A program made the translations under genes and the position numbers. A stretch of 64,000 bases of DNA from an uncultured Collinsella sp. (GTDB taxonomy: Bacteria; Actinomycetota; Coriobacteriia; Coriobacteriales; Coriobacteriaceae), in contig CABRHX010000007.1 of assembly GCA_902470805.1 (NCBI GenBank), positions 1 to 64,000 on the forward strand, in the 5' to 3' direction. Shown here one piece after another: positions 18,565 to 27,231 of this stretch (positions are counted from its first letter, which is position 1; every line of letters starts with the position of its first letter). The notes under the pieces were generated by a model that made no database searches, was not told where the DNA came from, and saw only the letters and a list, made by a program, of their open reading frames with translations.

Positions 18565-18703
18565 AAGATCCTCCCTGCATTGGTGTAGTTAAAGTTCAGT
18601 TTGCAAAGATAAAAATAAGTATTGCAGCTCGCCCGTTGTTGCACAACAACCCCTCGGTAAACGGCAACAACCCTCCGCGAATTCTTAAGGAATTGCGGTC
18701 AAC

Positions 18704-19135
18704 CTACAGCTTAATGTCAAAGTTGATCTCGGGGACGGCGGCCAGGTCGGCCAACGTCACGCCGTCGACGTACTTTTCGATCACGTCGTCCAGACCGCGC
18801 CAGAACTTGACGGTCGAGCACAAATCGCTGCGGGTGCAGCTGTTGTCGATGCCGTCGCACGCCACGGGCGCCGTGCTGCCCTCGACAGCGCGCAGGATGT
18901 CGCCGGCGCGCACCTCGGCCGGGTCCTTGGCCATCATGTAGCCGCCGCCCTTGCCGCGCACGCTCTTAAGCAGGCCCGCCTTCATAAGCGGACGAACCAG
19001 CTGCTCCAGATACTTTTGCGAGATATGCTCGCGGTCGGCAACCTCGCGCAAGGCAATCTTGCCCTCGGCGTCGCCCAGCGCCGCGATATAGATCATCAGC
19101 CGGAGGGCATAGCGGCCCTTAGAAGAAATGAGCAT
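18704..19135 (-). CDS. Rrf2/IscR-family Fe-S-sensing repressor divergent from suf
   Basis: 143 residues from ATG 19135. The winged-helix DNA-binding part (MLISSKGRYALRLMIYIA, LREVADREHISQKYLEQLV, VRGKGGGYMMAKDP) is typical Rrf2. The Cys triad at 93, 100 and 106 (CDGIDNSC, CTRSDLC) corresponds to the [2Fe-2S] ligands of IscR-type members. It is divergent from sufC with 220 bases between, containing inverted repeats that could be its operator. Expected role: senses Fe-S status and represses the suf operon (and itself) when clusters are plentiful. Target and ligand are inferred from family and position. Confidence 0.9.
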   Translation of the reverse strand: MLISSKGRYALRLMIYIAALGDAEGKIALREVADREHISQKYLEQLVRPLMKAGLLKSVRGKGGGYMMAKDPAEVRAGDILRAVEGSTAPVACDGIDNSCTRSDLCSTVKFWRGLDDVIEKYVDGVTLADLAAVPEINFDIKL

Positions 19136-19155
19136 ACCTACCCTCCCGTTGTTCC

Positions 19156-19227
19156 TGGGACAAAATCAGGCCAATTTGTCCCAAATCCTATGCACGCGGG
19201 GCAAACAAACCTGATTATTATGTCCCA
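19156..19227. promoter_or_regulatory. Candidate Rrf2 operator between the regulator and suf
   Basis: A perfect 9-bp inverted repeat, TGGGACAAA (19156-19164) and TTTGTCCCA (19175-19183), has a 10-base spacer. A third half-site ATGTCCCA lies at 19220-19227. The block AATCAGG beside the first half-site is mirrored by CCTGATT beside the third, so the first half-site has two possible partners. The position just upstream of the regulator's start suggests autoregulation. Confidence 0.5.
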
Positions 19228-19263
19228 CATCTAAAAAGTCGAGTGGATTAGTCGGGTTTTCCC

Positions 19264-19291
19264 TTGACTAACGCCGAACCCATAGTAACTT
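19264..19291 (+). promoter_or_regulatory. Possible promoter of the suf operon
   Basis: TTGACT at 19264-19269 and TAACTT at 19286-19291 with a 16-base spacer, about 65 bases before the SufC start. The -10 match is weak. Confidence 0.35.
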
Positions 19292-19355
19292 TATTCCGAG
19301 AAGATTCCTAGGGTTTAGCACACCTATGAGTACACCATATACAGAGAGGGACAGC

Positions 19356-20156
19356 ATGAGCGCAAATCCGCTGCTTTCCATCGAAGGTCTGACCGCCTCC
19401 GTGGACGAGAAGACCATCCTCCACAACGTCAACCTCAACGTCGCCTCCGGCGAGACCCATGTGCTGATGGGACCCAACGGCGCCGGCAAATCCACCCTGG
19501 GCCACCTGGTCATGGGCGACCCCGTCTACACGGTCAACGACGGCCGTATCGTCTTTGACCGCCAGGACATCACCGAGCTCACCACCGACAAGCGTTCGCG
19601 CGCCGGCCTGTTCCTGAGCTTCCAGGCCCCGGTCGAGATTCCGGGCGTGCCGCTGTCGAGCTTTTTGCGTGCCAGCATCGCCGGCCGTCCCGGCCTGGAG
19701 ATGAAGGGCAAGGAATTCCGCCGTCGCGTCAAGGAGCTCGCGGCCGAGCTCAACATGGATACCGCCTACCTCAACCGCGAGTTGGGCGTAGGCTTCTCGG
19801 GCGGCGAGAAGAAGAAGGTCGAGATGCTCCAGCTTCTGCTGCTGCAGCCCAAACTCGCCATCCTGGACGAAACCGACTCCGGCTTGGACGTCGACGCCCT
19901 GTCCACCGTCAGCCACGGCATGGACGCGTACCGCAAGAGCTGCGACGGCTCCATGCTCATCATCACGCACAACACGCGCATCCTGGAACACCTGGATGTC
20001 GACCGCGTCCACGTTATGGTCAAGGGCCACATCGTACGCGAGGACGACGCCTCGCTCATTCCCTGGATCGACAAGAACGGTTTTGAGACCTTCGAGCGCG
20101 AGGCCGCCGAGCAGCGCGCCCAGGCCGAAGCCGCCGCTGCCGAGCAGCAGGCGTAA
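19356..20156 (+). CDS. sufC: Fe-S assembly ATPase SufC
   Basis: ATG 19356 (266 residues) is chosen: AGAGAGGG lies six bases upstream and homology begins at NPLLSIEGL; an in-frame ATG at 19326 is less likely. ABC ATPase with Walker A GPNGAGKST, signature FSGGEKKKVE, Walker B LAILDETDSGLD and the switch His in IITHNT. It energises the SufBCD scaffold on which Fe-S clusters are built in the cytoplasm. First gene of sufC-B-D-S-U, a single transcription unit with 12-base or overlapping junctions. The C-terminal Ala/Glu-rich tail (about 20 residues) is an extension beyond the usual ~250 residues. Confidence 0.96.
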   Translation: MSANPLLSIEGLTASVDEKTILHNVNLNVASGETHVLMGPNGAGKSTLGHLVMGDPVYTVNDGRIVFDRQDITELTTDKRSRAGLFLSFQAPVEIPGVPLSSFLRASIAGRPGLEMKGKEFRRRVKELAAELNMDTAYLNRELGVGFSGGEKKKVEMLQLLLLQPKLAILDETDSGLDVDALSTVSHGMDAYRKSCDGSMLIITHNTRILEHLDVDRVHVMVKGHIVREDDASLIPWIDKNGFETFEREAAEQRAQAEAAAAEQQA

Positions 20157-20168
20157 AGGGGCGACGCA

Positions 20169-21581
20169 ATGACCAAGAACCGCACCGAGGTCGCGGACAT
20201 CGACCGCAGCCTCTACGACTTCACCTATGGCGAGGAGGGATTCGAGCGCCTCGACGCCGGCATCACGCCCGACATCGTGCGCGAGATCAGCGCAAAGAAG
20301 GACGAGCCGCAGTGGATGCTCGACCTGCGCTTAAAGTCCCTCGAGATCTTCAATCGTTTCCCCGACCCGACGTGGGGCCCCTCCATCGAGGGCTTGGACA
20401 TGGACAACATCGTCACCTACGTCAAGCCCAACACCGACCAAAAACACGACTGGGAGTCGGTGCCCGACGACATCAAGAACACCTTTGAGCGCCTAGGCAT
20501 CCCCGAGGCCGAGCGCAGCTACCTGGCAGGCGTCGGCGCGCAGTACGACTCCGAGCTGGTCTACCACAACATGCAGGACACCGCGTCCAAGATGGGCATC
20601 GTCTACTCCGGCATCGAGGAGGCCCTGCACGACCCGCAGTGGGAACCGCTCATCCACGAGAAGTTTATGACGCTCATCCCGCCCACCGACCACAAGTTTG
20701 CGGCCCTGCACGGCGCCGTATGGTCGGGCGGCTCGTTTGTCTACGTGCCCAAGGGCACCAAGCTCGACTTCCCGCTGCAGAGCTACTTCCGTCTTAACGC
20801 CAAGGGCGCCGGCCAGTTTGAGCACACGCTCATCATCGTCGAGGACGACGCCGACCTGCACTTTATCGAGGGTTGCTCCGCGCCCAAGTACAACGTAGCC
20901 AACCTCCACGCCGGCGCCGTCGAGCTCTTTGTGGGCAAACGCGCACACCTGCGCTACTCGACCATCGAGAACTGGTCCAAGAACATGTACAACCTCAACA
21001 CCAAGCGTGCGCGCGTGGACGAGGACGGCGACATCGAGTGGATCAGTGGCTCCTTCGGCAGCCACGTGGGCTACCTCTATCCCATGAGCGTGCTCAACGG
21101 CCGCCGCGCCCGTTCGAGCTTTACCGGCATCACCTTTGCCGGCGCCGGCCAGAACCTCGATACCGGCTGCAAGGTCGTACTCAACGCGCCCGAGACCTCG
21201 GCGACCGTCGAGACCAAGGGCATCTCCAAGAGCGGCGGCATCCAGACCTTCCGCAGCTCTATCGTGGCCACGCCCAAGGCCGAGGGCTCCAAGGCAACCG
21301 TGAGCTGCCAGTCGCTGATGCTCGACGACCAGAGCCGCTCCGACACTATTCCGGCCATGGACATCCGCGCCAAGAACGTCGACATCGGCCACGAGGCCAC
21401 CATCGGTCGTATCGGCGACGACAAGGTGTTCTACCTGATGAGCCGCGGCATCTCGGAGGAAGAGGCCCGCACCATGATCGTCAACGGCTTTGCCAACCCG
21501 GTCTCCAAGGAGTTGCCGCTGGAGTACGCCGTCGAGATGAACAACCTGATCAAGCTCGAGATGGAAGGAGCGATCGGATAA
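20169..21581 (+). CDS. sufB: Fe-S scaffold subunit SufB
   Basis: 470 residues from ATG 20169, twelve bases after sufC. Typical SufB blocks: YDFTYGEEGFERLDAGITPDIV at the N-terminus, VWSGGSFVYVPKG, FEHTLIIVEDDADLHFIEGC, NLNTKRARVDEDGDIEWI and ATIGRIGDDKVFYLMSRG. The beta-helix core and the conserved Cys in HFIEGCSAPKYN region fit a scaffold that receives sulfur from SufS/SufU. Its stop overlaps the start of sufD by one base (TAATG). It forms SufBCD with its two neighbours. Confidence 0.96.
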   Translation: MTKNRTEVADIDRSLYDFTYGEEGFERLDAGITPDIVREISAKKDEPQWMLDLRLKSLEIFNRFPDPTWGPSIEGLDMDNIVTYVKPNTDQKHDWESVPDDIKNTFERLGIPEAERSYLAGVGAQYDSELVYHNMQDTASKMGIVYSGIEEALHDPQWEPLIHEKFMTLIPPTDHKFAALHGAVWSGGSFVYVPKGTKLDFPLQSYFRLNAKGAGQFEHTLIIVEDDADLHFIEGCSAPKYNVANLHAGAVELFVGKRAHLRYSTIENWSKNMYNLNTKRARVDEDGDIEWISGSFGSHVGYLYPMSVLNGRRARSSFTGITFAGAGQNLDTGCKVVLNAPETSATVETKGISKSGGIQTFRSSIVATPKAEGSKATVSCQSLMLDDQSRSDTIPAMDIRAKNVDIGHEATIGRIGDDKVFYLMSRGISEEEARTMIVNGFANPVSKELPLEYAVEMNNLIKLEMEGAIG

Positions 21582-22852
21582 TGAATCAGACCACGATCAC
21601 CGCTGCTACCACCCTTGAGCAGGTCAACGCTATGCCGGCCGCCACTTGGGGTTGGCTGAAGATGAATCAGACCAAGCTCGAGCTCTCTGACGAGCTTGCT
21701 GCCGCTCCCGCCGAGACCGTTAAGGTTGAGGGCTTGGACGAGCAGTTTGCTGGCGTGGCAGACGCGTTCGACGCCGCCATGGACGCCATGGCCGAGCGCT
21801 TCCCCGAGCGCCGCGCCTCCGCGCCCGGCGATGCCGCCGACCGCGCCCGCATCACGCCCGAGACCGAGCTCGACGTGCCCGCCACCTCCGTCTACCAGGC
21901 CGGTGCCATTAAGCTGGAGGAGGAGCTCTCCCCCGCTGAGGCCTTCGAGACTGGCATGGGCGAGGCTGCCTACACCTACCTGGCCGACCACGCCACCAAG
22001 CGCGTCGTCATCGATGTGCCCGCATACAAGCACGCCACGGTTACCGCGCGCGTGAATGGCGTCGACACTGCCGCGGCCATCGCCGCCATCGATGTCGTCG
22101 CCCGTCCGCAGGCAACGCTCGACCTGCAGATCGCCCTGGACTCCCCCGTTGCCGGCGAGGGCGTCGTGGGATCCGTGCTGCGCGTGTGCGCCCACGAGTA
22201 CGCCACCGTCAACGTGGCCTGCACGCAGACGCTCGACGATAGCTGGATCGCACTCGACGACACCGGCCTGTTCCTGGACGAGGGCGCGCGCGTCAACGTG
22301 CAACACACCGTCCTGGGTGCCGGCGCCAGCGCCACCGGCCTTGCCGGCGATCTGTTGGGCGATACCGCCAAGGTCACCATCGATACTGACTACCTTGGCG
22401 CCCGCGAGCAGGTGCGCGACTTTAACTACGAGCTGCGCCACCGCGGTCGCAAGACCGAGTGCGAGATCGACGCCAACGGCGTGCTGACCGGCACGTCCAA
22501 GAAGGTCTACCGTGGCACCATCGACCTCGTGCACGGCTGCAAGGGTGCAACCGGCACCGAGCGCGAGACGGTGCTTTTGGCCAACAAGGGCGTCGACAAC
22601 AAGACCATTCCCGTCATTCTCTGCGACGAGGACGACGTCGCCGGCAACCACGGCGCCACCATCGGTCACGTCCGCGACGAGCAGCTGTTCTACCTCGCCT
22701 GCCGCGGCCTTGACCAAAACGCCGCCGAGGACCTGTTCATCCGCGCCAAGCTGGAGGACGCCGCGCTTTCCGCCACCGACGAGCGCACCCGCGCCGCCGT
22801 CGTCCGCCTGGGCAACAACCTGATCGATAACTTTGAAGAGGAGCTCGCATGA
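21581..22852 (+). CDS. sufD: Fe-S scaffold subunit SufD
   Basis: 423 residues from ATG 21581, overlapping the sufB stop, with GGAAGGAG ten bases upstream. It starts with TAATTLEQVNAMPAATWGWLKMN, as in SufD proteins; the C-terminal core (about 200-400) contains NYELRHRGRKTECEIDANGVL and NHGATIGHVRDEQLFYLACRG, which parallel the SufB core. The region 60-110 is acidic and low in conservation. It pairs with SufB to form the cluster-assembly interface. Its last four bases overlap the start of sufS (ATGA). Confidence 0.92.
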   Translation: MNQTTITAATTLEQVNAMPAATWGWLKMNQTKLELSDELAAAPAETVKVEGLDEQFAGVADAFDAAMDAMAERFPERRASAPGDAADRARITPETELDVPATSVYQAGAIKLEEELSPAEAFETGMGEAAYTYLADHATKRVVIDVPAYKHATVTARVNGVDTAAAIAAIDVVARPQATLDLQIALDSPVAGEGVVGSVLRVCAHEYATVNVACTQTLDDSWIALDDTGLFLDEGARVNVQHTVLGAGASATGLAGDLLGDTAKVTIDTDYLGAREQVRDFNYELRHRGRKTECEIDANGVLTGTSKKVYRGTIDLVHGCKGATGTERETVLLANKGVDNKTIPVILCDEDDVAGNHGATIGHVRDEQLFYLACRGLDQNAAEDLFIRAKLEDAALSATDERTRAAVVRLGNNLIDNFEEELA

Positions 22853-24174
22853 TCGACACCGAGCACGTTAAATGCGATACCTGCACCGCCCCCGAGCCCA
22901 TGGAGCTCGACGCCAGCGACGAGGCTTCGCGCGGCTGGCCCACTGTGGACATCGAGACCAACCCCTACAAGGGCCAGTTCCCGCTGTTCCAGCAGCACCC
23001 CGAGATCGCCTTCCTCGATAGCGCCGCCACCGCGCAGCGCCCTGCCTGTGTGCTCGACGCCGAACGCGACTTCTATCAGCGCATGAACGCCAACCCCCTG
23101 CGCGGCCTGTACTCGCTGTCCGTCGAGGCCACCGACGCCATCGCGAAGGTCCGCCAACAGATCGCCGACCTCATCGGCGCCGCCCAGGCCAACGAGGTCG
23201 TCTTCACCCGCAACACGAGCGAGTCGCTCAACCTGGTCGCCAAGAGCTTTGCACCCACGGTGCTCGAGCCCGGTGACGAGGTCGTCATCACCATCATGGA
23301 GCACCACTCCAACCTAATCCCGTGGCAGCAGGTCTGCCGCGAAACCGGCGCCAAGCTCGTCTACCTCTACCCCACCAAGACCGGTCAACTCACCACCGAG
23401 GAGGTTCTGTCCAAGGTGGGCCCCAAGACCAAAATCTTGGCCGTGGGTCAGGTGTCTAACGTGCTGGGCGTCGAGAACCCGGTCAAGAATCTCGGCAAGC
23501 TCGTGCACAAGTACGGCGGCTATCTGGTCGTCGACGGCGCGCAGTCGCTGCCGCACATGCCGGTCGATGTGGCCGATCTGGGCGCCGACTTCTTTGCCTT
23601 TAGCGCGCACAAGGCCATGGGCCCCATGGGCATCGGCGTGCTGTGGGGCAAAATGGACCTGCTCAACGCCATGCCGCCCATGCTCACCGGCGGCGAGATG
23701 ATCGACTCGGTCACCGAGCAGGACGCCGTCTGGGCGCCCGTTCCCGAGAAATTCGAGGCCGGCACGCAGGACGCCGCCGGCATCTTCGCCACGGGTGCGG
23801 CACTCGACTACCTGGTCAACACGGTGGGTTACGAGAACATCCAGGCCCGCGAGCAGGCACTCGTCCACTACCTGATGGGTGAGCTCATGCAGCTCGACTT
23901 TGTCCAGATCATCGGCTCCATCTATTGGAACAACCACCACGGCGTTGTGAGCTTTAACGTCAAGGGCATCCACCCGCACGACGTCGCGAGCATCATGGAC
24001 ATGGACGGCGTCTGCATCCGCGCCGGTCACCACTGCGCGCAGCCGCTGCTTACCTGGCTGGGCGTCGAGAACCTTGCCTGCTGCCGCGCCAGCGTGGCCT
24101 TCTACAACGACAAGGCCGACATCGACAAGTTCATCGCCGGCCTGCATCACGTTTGGAGCACGTTCAATGGGTAA
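22849..24174 (+). CDS. sufS: Cysteine desulfurase SufS
   Basis: 441 residues from ATG 22849, overlapping the sufD stop. Class V PLP fold: FLDSAATAQRP, NTSESLNLVAKSF, MEHHSNLIPWQQV, VVDGAQSLPHMPVD, the PLP Lys in FSAHKAMGPMGIGVLWG, and the active-site Cys loop RAGHHCAQPLL. It removes sulfur from cysteine and passes it to SufU. An unusual N-terminal extension of about 45 residues precedes the usual start and contains CDTC, a possible extra metal or redox site. It overlaps sufU by eight bases. Confidence 0.95.
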   Translation: MIDTEHVKCDTCTAPEPMELDASDEASRGWPTVDIETNPYKGQFPLFQQHPEIAFLDSAATAQRPACVLDAERDFYQRMNANPLRGLYSLSVEATDAIAKVRQQIADLIGAAQANEVVFTRNTSESLNLVAKSFAPTVLEPGDEVVITIMEHHSNLIPWQQVCRETGAKLVYLYPTKTGQLTTEEVLSKVGPKTKILAVGQVSNVLGVENPVKNLGKLVHKYGGYLVVDGAQSLPHMPVDVADLGADFFAFSAHKAMGPMGIGVLWGKMDLLNAMPPMLTGGEMIDSVTEQDAVWAPVPEKFEAGTQDAAGIFATGAALDYLVNTVGYENIQAREQALVHYLMGELMQLDFVQIIGSIYWNNHHGVVSFNVKGIHPHDVASIMDMDGVCIRAGHHCAQPLLTWLGVENLACCRASVAFYNDKADIDKFIAGLHHVWSTFNG

Positions 24175-24601
24175 TCTGTACACCTCCACCACATTTATGG
24201 AGCACAACTCGCACCCCGACTATAAATACGAGATGGATGCTCCCACGCACGAGCACGACGGCATCAACCCCAGCTGCGGCGACGAGCTCACCTTGCAGCT
24301 GCGCGTCGAGAACGGCGTGATCGAGGAGGCCTCCTTTACCGGCCACGGCTGCGCCATCAGCCAGGCCAGCGCCGACATCATGGCCGACCTCATCACCGGC
24401 GAGACCGTCGAGGAAGCTCACCGCCTGGCAGAGCTCTTCCTCGCCATGATCCGCGGCGAGCAGCTCTCCGAGGAAGACCTGGAAGACCTGGACGAAGCCG
24501 CCCAGCTCCAGGACATCTCGCACATGCCCGCCCGCGTCAAATGCGCCGAGCTCGCCTGGCGCACCCTCGACGGCATGCTCGAGGGGCAAGCTAACCAGTA
24601 G
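24167..24601 (+). CDS. sufU: Sulfur-transfer/scaffold protein SufU
   Basis: 144 residues from ATG 24167, starting inside sufS (eight-base overlap). Three conserved Cys: NPSCGDELTLQL, GHGCAISQASADIM, and RVKCAELAWRTL, the pattern of zinc-dependent SufU that accepts persulfide from SufS. The insertion between the second and third Cys (EEDLEDLDEAAQLQDISHMPA) distinguishes SufU from IscU. Last gene of the suf operon; a strong terminator follows 33 bases later. Confidence 0.94.
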   Translation: MGNLYTSTTFMEHNSHPDYKYEMDAPTHEHDGINPSCGDELTLQLRVENGVIEEASFTGHGCAISQASADIMADLITGETVEEAHRLAELFLAMIRGEQLSEEDLEDLDEAAQLQDISHMPARVKCAELAWRTLDGMLEGQANQ

Positions 24602-24633
24602 TTTATGCCCCGAATCCAAGGTTTTTGATTGCC

Positions 24634-24664
24634 GAGCCGCCCGATACGGGCGGCTCTGTTTTTA
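24634..24664 (+). terminator. Terminator of the suf operon
   Basis: Perfect 10-bp stem GAGCCGCCCG / CGGGCGGCTC with a three-base loop, followed by TGTTTTT. Confidence 0.93.
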
Positions 24665-25262
24665 CCTAATGAGCGCGAACGCACAAAGTCCGCGCGTCCG
24701 GCGCCCCGTCTGACATTTGCCACACAGCCAGACGCGAGCACGGGCGTTTTCCACAGCACCAAAGGCCTGCGGCAGGGCCCCGGGCCCGCCAAGCAATGCG
24801 CCAAGCCCCGTTCTGCGAAGCTCCGACTCGCTTCGCGCCTGCCGCAGACGGGTCCCATAGGGAGCGGCGTGCATTTTTGCGAGTATTCAGCACGCCAAGC
24901 TGTGTGTATACGCATCGAAAGCGTTAATCAACGTCTTTAGGCGCATATATATTGTGTTTTAGAACAAGCATCGCGGTCTGACGGGACGCAGGCACGCGCT
25001 TCGGGGGCGCAACGGCGGGAATCAATAGCTTCGGGACCCGTATGTTGCAAGATTGCGGCGGTGCCGACAGCAACACGATGCTGAAAACTCCGTTTTTTGC
25101 ACGGCGCAGACGGGGGTAGGCACGGGCAAACCCGGACCGAGCCGTTATTTTATGCAAGATGGCGATTTTTCTATGCATATTAAGAAGTGCAGTTACCGTA
25201 CCAAGCTTTTAGAACAATGGTTGTGGCATATGGGCGACCCCAGCTGCGGTGCACAGGCAGTC
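24665..25262. other. Gene-free stretch between suf and the RAYT gene
   Basis: About 600 bases with no convincing gene. Short ORFs on both strands lack ribosome sites and recognisable products. The composition is mixed, with GC-rich blocks and AT-rich pieces around 24940-24965 and 25150-25220. It may hold decayed sequence near the transposase gene. Confidence 0.45.
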
Positions 25263-26075
25263 CTACGCCACGTTTCGGCCAGTCTGCACCGCCGTTCGTG
25301 CACAGGCACGCACGATACGAGAAACGGTACTTTTGCCAATCCCCGTATATCGCTCAATCTGACGCACCGTAAAACCGGCATCGTGCAATCCAAGAATGAC
25401 GATATTGCGCTGCGCCGACGGCGCGGCTTTAACCCCGTGGAGCGGAACCCCGAGGCTCTTCGCCAACTTGTCGGCAAAGGCGTGGTGTTCCCACTCTGTC
25501 TCTTTCATATCGCACAGCGCCGGCTCGCTGCCGTCGGGCGTCGAAAGCGAATAGGCAATAAAGCCCTCGGCAGAACCAAAAAGTTCAAGCACGCAAGAAG
25601 GATCAGAAAATCCCCTCGCGGCATCGGCCGCATCACAGTCGTAAGAGCGTAGATGTTCCGCAAAGCTGCTCCAGGGATAACGCTCAATGAGACCGATGCC
25701 CACCTCCTGCGGATCGGCGTGTACGGAGCGAATAGCCTCCATCACCTGCCAGTCGGTATCGAGCGAACGCCGGTCAAAACGGTTCTGGAACAGATGGCCT
25801 GTGCGCCCCGTGCGTTTATTGAACCGCCGCGCGTACGTCAAAAGCAACCGGTGCATCGCCGCGCTCATCCTGTCCTCGTAATCTGCAAGCACCAAATGCA
25901 CGTGAGTGCCCATAAGGCACCAGGCGATAACCGTCACGCCCTCCTCGCGGCAGCACTCGCGCATCAGCTCCAAAAACTCCCACCGGTCTTCATCGCCCTC
26001 AAAGATGAGCTGCTTGCCCGTACCGCGGGCACAGACATGGTAAAAGCCGGTAACCGTTCTCCAAACGCGCTGCAT
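25263..26075 (-). CDS. REP-associated tyrosine (Y1/HUH) transposase with C-terminal helix-turn-helix
   Basis: ATG 26075 (270 residues) is chosen because GAAAGGA lies six bases upstream and homology starts at MQRVWRTVTGFYHVCARG; the frame is open further upstream without a start signal. HUH motif THVHLVL (about residue 55) and the region YARRFNKRTGRTGHLFQNRF with the catalytic Tyr are typical of Y1_Tnp/RAYT proteins. The last 45 residues form a helix-turn-helix, FTVRQIERYTGIGKSTVSRIV. RAYTs are domesticated, single-copy relatives of IS200/IS605 transposases that act on REP palindromes. No terminal elements flank the gene, so it is not an insertion sequence. It could act on the palindromes found at 41-56 kb. 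Confidence 0.85.
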   Translation of the reverse strand: MQRVWRTVTGFYHVCARGTGKQLIFEGDEDRWEFLELMRECCREEGVTVIAWCLMGTHVHLVLADYEDRMSAAMHRLLLTYARRFNKRTGRTGHLFQNRFDRRSLDTDWQVMEAIRSVHADPQEVGIGLIERYPWSSFAEHLRSYDCDAADAARGFSDPSCVLELFGSAEGFIAYSLSTPDGSEPALCDMKETEWEHHAFADKLAKSLGVPLHGVKAAPSAQRNIVILGLHDAGFTVRQIERYTGIGKSTVSRIVRACARTAVQTGRNVA

Positions 26076-26478
26076 GGCGTTCCTTTCGCCGGGATCTGCT
26101 TGCCATCCAATACAGCACGATTGAAGCGTGCCATCAAAACATTCACGCAAAACAATACACTCGCGCGGCCAAAGGCAGTAATCAGGCGGCGAACGGCACC
26201 GTTGCAACAGGTCAACCCCTGCAACGCTTACAAGAACTGACCAAAAGCTTGCCCAAGAAGGACCCCCTCTACGGAAGTTCACGACCACAGAACATAGAGT
26301 TAAACCGTTTCAATTAAAACTTCCGGACTTCCCGCTACGAAAACTGAGCCGTTCGCCGAATATTCCGTGCATTTCGCGGTATTATAGGGGCTGCATGTCA
26401 TGTCCCTTTCGAAGGGTCGCCCGGCAATCGCCAGCCACGACCCCCAGACGGGACGCCAACACGATAGAGAGGAGAGGC
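26076..26478. other. Gene-free divergent spacer
   Basis: Divergent spacer between the RAYT gene and the NifU-like gene. AT-rich at 26290-26390, presumably with the promoter of the downstream pair. No structured element recognised. Confidence 0.4.
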
Positions 26479-27213
26479 ATGCAGTACTCACAGGAAGTGG
26501 AGAACATGTGCCCCGTTGCCAAGGGTGCATACCACGGCCCCGCACCCATCCCTGAGGAGGGCAAGTGGGTCCAGGCTAAGGAGATTTCCGACATCTCCGG
26601 TCTTACGCACGGTGTGGGTTGGTGCGCACCTCAGCAGGGCGCCTGCAAGCTCACGCTGAACGTCAAGGACGGCATCATCGAGGAGGCCCTCGTTGAGACC
26701 ATCGGCTGCTCGGGTATGACCCACTCTGCCGCCATGGCTTCCGAGATCCTTCCCGGTAAGACCATCCTCGAGGCCCTCAACACCGACCTCGTCTGCGACG
26801 CCATCAACGTTGCTATGCGCGAGATCTTCCTGCAGATCGTTTACGGCCGCAGCCAGACCGCGTTCTCCGAGGGCGGCCTGCCCGTGGGCGCCTCCCTCGA
26901 CGACCTCGGCAAGGGCCTTCGCTCTCAGGTCGGCACCATGTTCGGCACCAAGGCCAAGGGCGCTCGTTACCTCGAGCTCGCTCAGGGCTACGTCACCCGC
27001 ATGGCTCTCAACGACAAGAACGAGATCATCGCATTCGAGTTCCTGAACCTCGGCAAGTTCACCGACGCCGTCAAGGCCGGCAAGACCCCCGAGGAGGCCA
27101 TCGCTGGCGCTATGGGCCACTATGGTCAGTGGGAGAACGCTGCCAAGTACATCGACCCGCGCACCGACGAGGAGACTCACTCCGTCGCCAGCGTGTTCCC
27201 GGTTCACGAGTAG
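26479..27213 (+). CDS. NifU/IscU-like Fe-S scaffold family protein
   Basis: ATG 26479 (244 residues) is preceded by GAGAGGAGAGG. The middle region, WCAPQQGACKLTLNVKDG, IEEALVETIGCSGMTHSAAM and NTDLVCDAINVAM, resembles the NifU N-terminal/IscU fold with Cys in the three expected places. The N-terminal ~45 and C-terminal ~90 residues are additions. It is only about 1.9 kb from the suf operon and is directly followed, 18 bases later, by the GGGtGRT-family gene, the partner it is usually found with. Probably it binds or transfers an Fe-S cluster for a special client. Cluster binding is inferred from Cys positions. Confidence 0.8.
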   Translation: MQYSQEVENMCPVAKGAYHGPAPIPEEGKWVQAKEISDISGLTHGVGWCAPQQGACKLTLNVKDGIIEEALVETIGCSGMTHSAAMASEILPGKTILEALNTDLVCDAINVAMREIFLQIVYGRSQTAFSEGGLPVGASLDDLGKGLRSQVGTMFGTKAKGARYLELAQGYVTRMALNDKNEIIAFEFLNLGKFTDAVKAGKTPEEAIAGAMGHYGQWENAAKYIDPRTDEETHSVASVFPVHE

Positions 27214-27231
27214 AAAGGGAGGGAAATAACT

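Noticed and set aside
20493..22717. Long minus-strand frames opposite sufB and sufD
   Set aside because: Antisense to conserved Suf proteins; composition is that of a codon shadow.
24629..24940. 103-codon plus-strand frame after the suf terminator
   Set aside because: It starts before the terminator hairpin is finished, lacks a ribosome site and gives an Arg/Pro-rich product without features.
25263..26288. Longer 341-codon version of the RAYT gene as a complete insertion sequence
   Set aside because: The first 71 codons have no family similarity or start signal, and no terminal inverted repeats or target duplications flank the gene.
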